Part shown: in pieces, positions 1 to 6,418 of the stretch | Numbering within the stretch: position 1 is the first letter of the stretch | How the letters are laid out: every line of letters begins with the position of its first letter | NCBI GenBank assembly: GCA_947177185.1 | Contig: CAMWTJ010000003.1 | Coordinates: 45,169 to 109,168, forward strand | Direction of reading: 5' to 3' | Source of the DNA: an uncultured Porphyromonadaceae bacterium | GTDB taxonomy: Bacteria; Bacteroidota; Bacteroidia; Bacteroidales; Muribaculaceae | DNA length: 64,000 nt | Made by a program: the position numbers and the translations under genes | The notes under the pieces: generated by a model | Told to the model about the DNA's origin: nothing | The model's input: the letters and a program-made list of their open reading frames with translations, nothing else | Database searches by the model: none

Positions 1-1
1 C

Positions 2-1450
2 TTTCCCGATGTGCCCGTCATAGCCGGTGGCATCGAGGCCTCGCTGCGGCGCCTTAGCCATTACGACTACTGGCAGGACAGGCTGCGGCCGGGCATACTG
101 GCCGACTGCCATGCCGACATGCTGATATACGGCATGGGCGAGCGCACCACGCTCGAGATAGCCCGACGCCTCGACGCCGGCGAGTCGGTGAAAGACATCA
201 CAGACCTGCGTCAGACCGCACTGCTGCGGCCGCTTGCCGAAATGCCGGCAGCGTCCGACGACGCCAACATAGTGCTGGCGCCGTTTGAAACCTGCCAGCG
301 CGACCCTAAGAGTCAAGCTGCAAATTTCCGACACATCGAGCAGCAGAGCAACTGCATGGACGGCGGCCTCACCATATGGCAGGCCACGGGAAACATGGCC
401 ATAAAGGTGAACCCCATGTGGCCGGCCATGAAACAAGGCGAGATAGACGCGGCGTTCGACCTGCCTTATACCCGCCTGCCGCACCCGCGCTACCGCGGCA
501 AACGCATCCCTGCCTACGAAATGATACGCCACAGTGTCAACATGCACCGCGGATGCTTCGGCGGATGCGCGTTCTGCACCATATCCGCGCATCAGGGCAA
601 GTTCATAGCCTCACGCAGCAAGGAGTCAATCATGCGCGAGGTGCGTCAGGTGGCCGCCATGCCTGATTTCAAGGGGTATATCAGCGACCTCGGAGGCCCC
701 TCGGCCAACATGTATGCCATGGGCGGACGCGACAAGAATATCTGTGCCAAATGCCGGCGTCCCTCGTGCCTGCACCCCAAGGTGTGTCCCAACCTCAACA
801 CCGACCACCGGCCGCTGCTCGACATCTACCACAGCGCCGACGCCACACCGGGCGTGCGCAAGAGCTTTGTGGGCAGCGGCGTGCGCTACGACCTGGCGAT
901 GCACCGCACCGGCGACAGCACCATCGACGCCACCAACCTGCGCTACTGCCGCGAACTGATAGCCGACCACGTGAGCGGCCGCCTGAAAGTGGCGCCTGAA
1001 CACACTTGCGACGACGTGCTGAACGTGATGCGCAAACCTTCGTTCGCTCTGTTTCATGATTTCAAGCGCCTGTTTGACAAAGTCAACGCGTCGCACGGAC
1101 TCAGGCAGCAGCTCATACCATACTTCATCTCGAGCCACCCCGGATGCCGCGAGATAGATATGGCCATGCTCGCCGCCGAAACAAAGGAACTGAATTTCCA
1201 TCTTGAGCAGGTGCAGGATTTCACGCCCACGCCCATGACCGTCGCCACCGAAATATATTATACCGGCTATCATCCGTACACACTCGAACGTGTGTACACG
1301 GCGCGCACCCCCGAACAGAAAACGGCCCAAAGGCGCTTCTTCTTCTGGTACGACCGCGCCTACAGAGCCGAAATCACCCGCAGCCTGCACCGGCTGCACC
1401 GTCCCGACCTCATACGGCGGCTGTTCGGTCCGGCCACTCGCGGCAAATGA
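2..1450 (+). CDS. ygiQ: YgiQ family radical SAM protein, 5'-truncated by the window edge
   Basis: The reading frame is already open at base 2, so the true start lies upstream; 482 residues are visible. Cysteine codons at 554, 566 and 575 form the radical SAM CxxxCxxC motif that binds the SAM-cleaving 4Fe-4S cluster. A second Cys-rich patch follows (CAKC, PSCLHPKVC), as is usual for the UPF0313/YgiQ family. The family is widespread in bacteria and its substrate is unknown. The stop is followed by 96 bp with a T9A8 run and a perfect hairpin before the next gene, so it looks transcriptionally separate from the sigma-factor operon. The family call is firm; the function is not known. Confidence 0.93.
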   Translation, partial: FPDVPVIAGGIEASLRRLSHYDYWQDRLRPGILADCHADMLIYGMGERTTLEIARRLDAGESVKDITDLRQTALLRPLAEMPAASDDANIVLAPFETCQRDPKSQAANFRHIEQQSNCMDGGLTIWQATGNMAIKVNPMWPAMKQGEIDAAFDLPYTRLPHPRYRGKRIPAYEMIRHSVNMHRGCFGGCAFCTISAHQGKFIASRSKESIMREVRQVAAMPDFKGYISDLGGPSANMYAMGGRDKNICAKCRRPSCLHPKVCPNLNTDHRPLLDIYHSADATPGVRKSFVGSGVRYDLAMHRTGDSTIDATNLRYCRELIADHVSGRLKVAPEHTCDDVLNVMRKPSFALFHDFKRLFDKVNASHGLRQQLIPYFISSHPGCREIDMAMLAAETKELNFHLEQVQDFTPTPMTVATEIYYTGYHPYTLERVYTARTPEQKTAQRRFFFWYDRAYRAEITRSLHRLHRPDLIRRLFGPATRGK

Positions 1451-1498
1451 TTATCAGGCATCAGGACCAGCCATGAACTTTTTTTTTAAAAAAAATCA

Positions 1499-1531
1499 AC
1501 GGAGAGTGTTGCAATCGGCTACACTCTCCGT
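1499..1531 (+). terminator. Perfect 11-bp hairpin between ygiQ and the ECF sigma gene
   Basis: ACGGAGAGTGT (1499-1509) pairs without mismatch with ACACTCTCCGT (1521-1531) across an 11-nt loop. On the plus strand only a weak T-rich tail (ATTTATA) follows. A run of nine T and eight A lies just upstream at 1479-1495. It probably ends ygiQ transcription, but it lies only 15 bp before the sigma start codon, so it could also be a leader hairpin or operator of the sigma operon. Confidence 0.5.
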
Positions 1532-1546
1532 ATTTATAGTACAGAC

Positions 1547-2041
1547 ATGGAAGAAGACAGACTCACATCGACATTCCGACGTATCTCGGAGCGCCTGCGG
1601 CTTTCGGCAAGAAAGCTGACCGGCACGTCCGACGATGCCGACGACGCCCTGCAGGAAGCCTTCTTCCGCCTGTGGAAGCACCGGCAGACCATACTCAACC
1701 ACGAACAGGCTGAGCGCATGCTCTACACATCGGTGCGCAACGCCGGAATCGACATCATGCGCAGGCGCTCGCGTTTCGTCGACGCCGGGGTGCCTGAAAC
1801 TGCCGACGACGACGAACACGGCGACCGCGACGACTTGTTTCGCGAGGTCACCGCACTAATCGACAAATCGCTCTCCGACCGCGACCGACAGATACTCTAC
1901 GAGCGCGACCGCTTCGGATGGGAGATAGCCGACATTGCAGCCGCCCACGGCACAAGCGAGGCCAATGTGCGCATGATATTGAGCCGCGCGCGCAAACACA
2001 TACGAGAATTATACCGACAACGCCAAAACAACGAGATATGA
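1547..2041 (+). CDS. ECF RNA polymerase sigma factor (sigma-70 family)
   Basis: The 164-aa protein has region 2 in the first half (DDADDALQEAFFRLWKHR) and a region 4 helix-turn-helix near the C-terminus (IADIAAAHGTSEANVRMILSRARK). These bind the -10-like and -35-like promoter elements. There is no region 1.1 or 3, as usual for ECF factors. The stop overlaps the start of the next gene (ATGA at 2038-2041), so the two are translationally coupled, which is the normal layout for a sigma factor and its membrane partner. It probably controls its own operon of secreted and outer-membrane proteins. The signal sensed cannot be read from the sequence. Confidence 0.92.
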   Translation: MEEDRLTSTFRRISERLRLSARKLTGTSDDADDALQEAFFRLWKHRQTILNHEQAERMLYTSVRNAGIDIMRRRSRFVDAGVPETADDDEHGDRDDLFREVTALIDKSLSDRDRQILYERDRFGWEIADIAAAHGTSEANVRMILSRARKHIRELYRQRQNNEI

Positions 2042-2505
2042 ACCAACAGGAACTGGACCGACTGATAGAACTCTACTTCGACGGTCTGACCACCGAAGCC
2101 GAAGAGCACACACTGCGCCACGCCCTGGCCGACCCCGCCCACACCGGCGCAGCAGCCGACGAGGCACGCGCCGTGATGGGAGTATTCGCGGCGGCAAGGT
2201 GCAGACGCGACTCCGCAGTGCGGGAAACGTCGCGACCCAAGCTGTGGCGTGCAGCGGCGGCTGTAGTCGCGGCGGCAATCATCGGCGCTGTATTTATGGC
2301 GGTTCCGCGGCATACGGAGCGGGAGGCCTCATACATAGCATATCACGACGGCAACACCATCACCGACCCGGAAACCGTCATGGCCATGGCTTTTGCCGAC
2401 CTCGGCGCCGTGGCACAGGCAGCCGACGCCATCGACCACTCTATAGAAGCCAACATAGCCGCTTTCGGCGCCGCACTCAACTCTGAAAACACACTGACAC
2501 AATGA
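2038..2505 (+). CDS. Single-pass membrane protein, putative anti-sigma partner
   Basis: This 155-aa protein starts at the ATG overlapping the sigma-factor stop; a longer in-frame extension from 1918 lies inside the sigma gene and is not needed. The N-terminal 65 residues are acidic and helical, as expected for a cytoplasmic sigma-binding segment. One hydrophobic helix follows at about 70-89, preceded by RPKLWR, which suggests N-terminus in. The remaining 65 residues would be periplasmic. No FecR, zinc-finger or DUF4974 motif is recognisable, so the anti-sigma role is inferred from position and topology. It overlaps the next gene by ATGA (2502-2505). Confidence 0.75.
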   Translation: MNQQELDRLIELYFDGLTTEAEEHTLRHALADPAHTGAAADEARAVMGVFAAARCRRDSAVRETSRPKLWRAAAAVVAAAIIGAVFMAVPRHTEREASYIAYHDGNTITDPETVMAMAFADLGAVAQAADAIDHSIEANIAAFGAALNSENTLTQ

Positions 2506-2948
2506 AACACGCTACACATCTGATATTCCTGCTCGCCATGGCACTGGCCGCGCTGCCACTGCGCGCCGCCACTCCGGCCGCCATCAACAGCCTGTTTGAC
2601 GGACGCTTCAACGATACCCCGGGCGCACGAGTCACCATGATGGAAAACGGCCGACTCGGCAAACAGTCTGTGCGGGTGTTCAAGAGCCTGAGTATTGAAA
2701 ATCCCGACAACGACTGCGCCTCCGAAATAGAAACAGCCGTGAAACGCGACGGTGCCGCGGCCACATCAAGAGAAGTTCAGTTCCGCGACGGCAAGCTGTA
2801 CTACGGATTCTACACCTTCCCCGACAAAAACAAGACGCACCGCTATCTGCTATATCTCAACCAGATACCGGCCGGAGGGACACAACTGATATTGATATAC
2901 ATCGAAAGCTCATTGAGCGCCAAGCAAATAAGAGAATTACTGAAATGA
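2502..2948 (+). CDS. Small secreted protein, possibly DUF6108-like
   Basis: The 148-aa protein has a clear signal peptide ending near residue 22 (LPLRAATPA) and no lipobox. The mature part has a central segment beginning GARVTMMENGRL and a C-terminal IYIESSLSAKQIRELLK. This resembles small Bacteroidales secreted proteins called DUF6108 or DUF4252-like that are found behind ECF sigma genes; the family name is a recollection, not a search result. It is coupled on both sides by ATGA overlaps. A periplasmic or surface role in the sigma-factor circuit is likely, but no activity can be assigned. Confidence 0.7.
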   Translation: MKHATHLIFLLAMALAALPLRAATPAAINSLFDGRFNDTPGARVTMMENGRLGKQSVRVFKSLSIENPDNDCASEIETAVKRDGAAATSREVQFRDGKLYYGFYTFPDKNKTHRYLLYLNQIPAGGTQLILIYIESSLSAKQIRELLK

Positions 2949-3820
2949 AAACAATCGCTACTACACTCACACTGCTTGCATGCGCAGCCTGTGCGGCTGC
3001 ACAAGAGGCGCCGGACACGATAGCCTCCATAGCCGACGCTCGCGAACTCACCGTGACGCGCACCCCCAACGGTCTTAAAATCGTGGTCGACGGCCGGGCC
3101 GAAAACCCCGACTTCTACTACGAATACATGTCGGAATACGCCACCGACAGCACTACGTCCGCCGGCCCGGCGCTGCACATTCCCATCCTGGGCAATTACA
3201 TAAAAAGCGGCAACAGCTCATCGACGGGTCGCTTTCCGCGTGCCGGAGTGCGCCTGAAGCCGGCCTTGTATGCAGGCACGTCAATACCCGTTGGGAACAC
3301 GCCTATGCTTGCGTCGTTCGAGATTGGACTGAGCCGCGTGGCCGACTGGCAGCTGCGTTTCTGCAACAGTATGAGCCTGAGCATAGGCGCCGGCCTCGGC
3401 TATGTGCAATATGCCGTAGGCGACGGCATGCGCCTTGACGCCGCCCACCAGCGCCTGCTGCTTGTGCCGCGCGAAGAAGGCACCGCCAAGCACAGCTCGC
3501 GCCTTAAGGTGTTCCGCCTGCATTTCCCGGCCATGCTCACCGTGCACCTGGGTCGCAAGGCATCCGTATCTGCCGGAGCACTTATAAATCTGAACAGCTA
3601 TGTGCCGGCCTCTACCTCATACACCATAGGCAACACCAGGACACAACAGACCTTCAAGGACCTGCACCAGCGCATACTCACAGCCGACATCACAGCCGAA
3701 GCCTACACACCGTGCGGACTTGGCATCTATGTGCGCTATAGTCAGCAGGGACTGTTCCGCACGGGCTGGGGTCCCGATTTCAAAACCGTTTCCGTAGGTC
3801 TAACCTTAAAAATCGACTGA
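2945..3820 (+). CDS. Secreted beta-barrel-like protein, copy 1 of a tandem paralogous pair
   Basis: The 291-aa protein has a signal peptide cleaved near residue 20 (CAAAQ/EAPDT). From about residue 80 it has alternating amphipathic strands with Gly/aromatic turns (GAGLGYVQYAVG, LGIYVRYSQQGLF), as in small outer-membrane beta-barrels. It starts with an ATGA overlap and is followed 2 bp later by a second gene of almost the same length and domain order. Shared landmarks are the EQPDT/EAPDT start of the mature chain, a strand like LTVTRTPNGLKIVV, a SRLKVFxLxFP motif and an LNxNS/LNLNT motif. Function is unknown; membership in the sigma operon suggests an envelope target of that circuit. Confidence 0.8.
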   Translation: MKTIATTLTLLACAACAAAQEAPDTIASIADARELTVTRTPNGLKIVVDGRAENPDFYYEYMSEYATDSTTSAGPALHIPILGNYIKSGNSSSTGRFPRAGVRLKPALYAGTSIPVGNTPMLASFEIGLSRVADWQLRFCNSMSLSIGAGLGYVQYAVGDGMRLDAAHQRLLLVPREEGTAKHSSRLKVFRLHFPAMLTVHLGRKASVSAGALINLNSYVPASTSYTIGNTRTQQTFKDLHQRILTADITAEAYTPCGLGIYVRYSQQGLFRTGWGPDFKTVSVGLTLKID

Positions 3821-3822
3821 AC

Positions 3823-4701
3823 ATGTTTCGCAAACACATTATAGCACTGCTCATATCCTCTGCGCTGCCGGCCGTTGCTGCTGCCACCGAACAACCCGAT
3901 ACCCTGCTGCATGCACATGCCGCCGACGTCACAATCACCGAAACCGTAGCGGGGCTGCGTGTCGACGCCCGAACCGATTCGTTCGCCGTGAGCGTCACCG
4001 AACCCTACCCCGCCGATGCCGTAATCAAAAGCAGCCAAAGCAGCATGCGCACACTCGGCGCCAGACTCGGACACAGCCGGCAGGTGGAGTGGGAACTAAT
4101 AAGCGGAGGACTCATGTTTGGATTCACAAACGCTCTGGGAGCGCCGCGCGACGTTGATTTCGAAATGGGAAAATCATTTGAAATCAGCTGGCTCAACACC
4201 TTGTCGCTCTCATGCAAAATCAAGTCTATCCGCAGCCGTGTAAGCGCCGGTATCGGCATCACATGGCGCAACTACCGTACCACCACCGGCATGCGCCTTA
4301 TCGCGGGCGAAGGCTCGGTGGCCGGTTTTGAGCCTTTCGACGGCGAGTTCACACCTAAATACTCACGCCTGAAGGTGTTCAGCCTGTCGTTTCCCATCCT
4401 GTTTACCCATCATTTCCACATCCCCGGTTTTAAAGGAGCTGCCATACAGGCAGGCCCGGTACTGAACCTCAACACGCACTCGAGTCTGCAAAGCCGCTGG
4501 CTCGACGCCGACGGCCGCAAGCAGACACAGACAGTCAACTCCATTGGCCAGCGCCGTTTCACTGTCGACCTTTACGCTTCCGTAGCCCTTTTCGAGGGAC
4601 TGGGCCTATACGTGCGCTGGTCGCCTCAGAGCGTGTTGCGCAATTGCCCCGCCCTTGAGGGTTTCACCACGCTTTCCACAGGCTTTATATTGGGGCTGTA
4701 G
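3823..4701 (+). CDS. Secreted beta-barrel-like protein, copy 2 of a tandem paralogous pair
   Basis: The 292-aa protein has a signal peptide ending near residue 21. It mirrors its upstream neighbour: TEQPDT after the signal, VTITETVAGLRVDA (matching LTVTRTPNGLKIVV), YSRLKVFSLSFP (matching SSRLKVFRLHFP) and GLGLYVRWSPQSVLRN (matching GLGIYVRYSQQGLFRT). The N-terminal 90 residues differ most. This is an old tandem duplication with divergence rather than a recent copy. It is the last gene of the sigma operon; a long GC-rich hairpin follows. It is probably an outer-membrane barrel; the ligand is unknown. Confidence 0.8.
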   Translation: MFRKHIIALLISSALPAVAAATEQPDTLLHAHAADVTITETVAGLRVDARTDSFAVSVTEPYPADAVIKSSQSSMRTLGARLGHSRQVEWELISGGLMFGFTNALGAPRDVDFEMGKSFEISWLNTLSLSCKIKSIRSRVSAGIGITWRNYRTTTGMRLIAGEGSVAGFEPFDGEFTPKYSRLKVFSLSFPILFTHHFHIPGFKGAAIQAGPVLNLNTHSSLQSRWLDADGRKQTQTVNSIGQRRFTVDLYASVALFEGLGLYVRWSPQSVLRNCPALEGFTTLSTGFILGL

Positions 4702-4722
4702 CCGCACGCCCCCTCCTGCATC

Positions 4723-4768
4723 AGCGCCTCCCCGCCGCGCCGGCACAATCCGGCACCGGGGAGGCGCT
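4723..4768 (+). terminator. Nested GC-rich hairpin after the sigma-factor operon
   Basis: AGCGCCTCCCCG (4723-4734) pairs exactly with CGGGGAGGCGCT (4757-4768). Inside it a smaller stem GCCGG/CCGGC (4739-4743 with 4750-4754) closes a six-base loop. No T-run follows, so termination efficiency is uncertain, but the position 21 bp after the operon's last stop fits a terminator. Confidence 0.55.
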
Positions 4769-4896
4769 TCGCTATGCTGCGCCGTCGGTCCCCTCTGCCG
4801 GCCTATGCCGACAGATAACACTCAACACTTGAATTGCAGACACACTCATTATTTATAGTACACTATAAGACCGTGCTAAACTTTTTTATGTAAGCT

Positions 4897-4929
4897 ATTG
4901 CCATGGGCAGTAAAATGTTGTATATTTGC
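4897..4929 (+). promoter_or_regulatory. Bacteroidetes-type promoter of the AT-rich island
   Basis: ATTG at 4897-4900 and TATATTTG at 4921-4928 are separated by 20 nt, matching the Bacteroidetes -33/-7 pattern TTTG - about 20 nt - TAnnTTTG. Transcription would start near 4935, leaving an untranslated leader of about 250 nt before the lipoprotein start at 5186. Confidence 0.7.
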
Positions 4930-4934
4930 GGTTG

Positions 4935-5179
4935 ACAGAGAGATATCCAATCACAACATTTTTTTAATCAGAAGCGTTATGTTCATCTCGAAGCCGTGAA
5001 CGTAGGGATTCAAGACATTTAAGAGAGTGCGCATAGAGGTTCTCACGCTTACTACGTGGGGTGCAATCGCCATTTATCTTAAAAGGGTATTATCCTGGGC
5101 CTCCGACTTCGAACGCGGCATTGCAGTTCCACGCTTCGTGTATCATATAACTACTCTTTTGGAACTTGAAGAGCCTATT
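4935..5179 (+). ncRNA. Candidate structured leader RNA upstream of the repeat lipoprotein
   Basis: This stretch of about 245 nt lies between a good promoter and the lipoprotein start and has no convincing coding potential of its own. Several hairpins are visible: TTATGTTCA (4977-4985) with TGAACGTAG (4997-5005, one G.U and one closing G.U); TCTCACG (5041-5047) with CGTGGGG (5055-5061, two G.U); AGGGT/ATCCT in the stretch just before 5100; GAAC/GTTC (5111-5114 with 5126-5129); and CACG/CGTG (5130-5133 with 5137-5140). The frame of the lipoprotein happens to stay open back to a GTG at 5027, but that would bury the signal peptide. It could be a cis-regulatory leader or an independent RNA. No known riboswitch class was recognised. 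Confidence 0.4.
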
Positions 5180-5185
5180 ATGCTT

Positions 5186-5584
5186 ATGAAGCAACTGTCT
5201 GTGATGTTGTTAATCCTGATTTCAGTCGGGTTTACCAACTGTGCGAATCCCACTCCTCCCGAAAAAGAGCTGCTAAAAGAAGGGCCAACGGTGAGTTTTC
5301 CGTTCAAACTATATCCAACGGACAATATGTGGACTTTTATCAAACTGGATACGCGAAATGGCAAAATGTGGCAAGTGCAATATAGTATAGAAGGAGATGA
5401 CTACCGCTTTGAAATACCACTAAATACAACTGCGCTGGCGGACGAATCAATCAGCGGCCGATTTGAACTCTACCCTACGCGAAACATGTTCAATTTCATA
5501 CTGCTTGATAGAGCAGAAGGCACAAGTTGGCAAGTACAATGGTCAACAACGCCTGAAAATCAAGCAATCATACCAATCAAATAA
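5186..5584 (+). CDS. Small lipoprotein made of two LYPT-WQVQ repeats
   Basis: I chose ATG 5186 because it starts a typical signal sequence (MKQLSVMLLILISVGF) followed by a lipobox-like TNC with Cys19; ATG 5180 is an alternative, and the GTG at 5027 is rejected. The 132-aa protein then holds two tandem copies of one module of about 40 residues. LYPT is at 42-45 and 95-98, NM four residues on, an LD near the centre, and WQVQ at 62-65 and 115-118; the LYPT-to-WQVQ spacing is 20 in both. No named domain was recognised. Codons are AT-rich compared with all flanking genes. Function unknown; probably displayed on the envelope. Confidence 0.75.
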   Translation: MKQLSVMLLILISVGFTNCANPTPPEKELLKEGPTVSFPFKLYPTDNMWTFIKLDTRNGKMWQVQYSIEGDDYRFEIPLNTTALADESISGRFELYPTRNMFNFILLDRAEGTSWQVQWSTTPENQAIIPIK

Positions 5585-5614
5585 TCTTCACACTAACCAC
5601 CGTTATACAATCAA

Positions 5615-6199
5615 ATGAGCAAACTTGTTTCCATTGTTGTAATGATGCTTTGTTATATGGCATCTACTGCACAAACAGCAAATGAGCATATGACGTTCAA
5701 AGGAGTTCCGATTGATGGCACTCTAAGTGAATACGTGTCTAAAATGAAATCCGCCGGACTATCGTATATCGGCACACAAGACGGCACAGCTTTACTGCAA
5801 GGAGGTTTTGCAGGGTTTAAAGGGTGTGTAATCAGCGTTTCTACACTCAAAAAATCAGATATTGTCAACACCATCGACGTTCTGTTTCCAAAGCAAAGTG
5901 AATGGTCTTCTTTGGAAGAAGACTATCAGAACTTAAAAATGATGTTGACTGAGAAGTATGGCGAGCCCTCCGAATGTGTCGAAGAATTCCAAGGCTACAA
6001 CCCGCCGAGAGATAACAGAGATAAACTGATTCGGTTACAATCGGATAAATGCACTTACTCAACCTTATTTGAAACCCCAAAAGGAAGTATTAAGCTATCA
6101 TTAGAATACCACATTTTATATTCCAGCTTTGCTAAGCTCCAGTATTGGGACAGGATAAATACAGCTGCCGCAAAAGCAAACGCCTTAGACGACTTATAA
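5615..6199 (+). CDS. Secreted protein of unknown function in the AT-rich island
   Basis: The 194-aa protein has a signal peptide ending at about residue 19 (MASTAQ/TANEH). The mature chain starts with MTFKGVPIDGTLSEYVSKMK, then a TxDGTALLxGGFAGFKGC segment, and a helical region containing SLEEDYQNLKMMLTEKYGEP. This layout occurs in many uncharacterised Bacteroidales secreted proteins, but I cannot name a family. It lies 30 bp after the repeat lipoprotein, shares its low GC, and is followed by a strong hairpin terminator, so the two probably form one transcript. No catalytic motif is visible. Confidence 0.75.
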   Translation: MSKLVSIVVMMLCYMASTAQTANEHMTFKGVPIDGTLSEYVSKMKSAGLSYIGTQDGTALLQGGFAGFKGCVISVSTLKKSDIVNTIDVLFPKQSEWSSLEEDYQNLKMMLTEKYGEPSECVEEFQGYNPPRDNRDKLIRLQSDKCTYSTLFETPKGSIKLSLEYHILYSSFAKLQYWDRINTAAAKANALDDL

Positions 6200-6223
6200 T
6201 CCTCCCCTATTATACTTTTAACA

Positions 6224-6275
6224 AAAGCCATATTCTTGCCGCACACAACGGGCACAAGAATATGGCTTTATTGCG
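6224..6275 (+). terminator. Perfect 15-bp hairpin terminator of the AT-rich island
   Basis: AAAGCCATATTCTTG (6224-6238) pairs without mismatch with CAAGAATATGGCTTT (6255-6269) and is followed by ATTGCG, giving a short TTTATT tail. On the minus strand the stem is followed by a T-rich stretch, so it may act in both directions. Confidence 0.75.
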
Positions 6276-6357
6276 AAACGCGTCCGGCACATGCAGAGGT
6301 GCGCTTTTACAGCCTGCAGTTGCATAGATTAAGAGCAAGCACGCCACAACATGGCAA

Positions 6358-6416
6358 GAGCGGCCGCCTCCGTGATGGAAGCGGCCGCTCAGTATTATGC
6401 GGCTGACAGCGTCAGC
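6358..6416 (-). terminator. Two hairpins downstream of secDF
   Basis: GAGCGGCCGC (6358-6367) pairs exactly with GCGGCCGCTC (6381-6390) over a 13-nt loop. A second small stem GCTGAC/GTCAGC (6402-6407 with 6411-6416) lies directly after the secDF stop. Neither is followed by a clear T-run on the minus strand, so this is a probable but not classical terminator. Confidence 0.45.
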
Positions 6417-6418
6417 TG

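Noticed and set aside
5027-5185. N-terminal extension of the repeat lipoprotein from GTG 5027
   Set aside because: It would place the signal peptide and lipobox about 60 residues inside the protein and covers hairpin-rich leader sequence.
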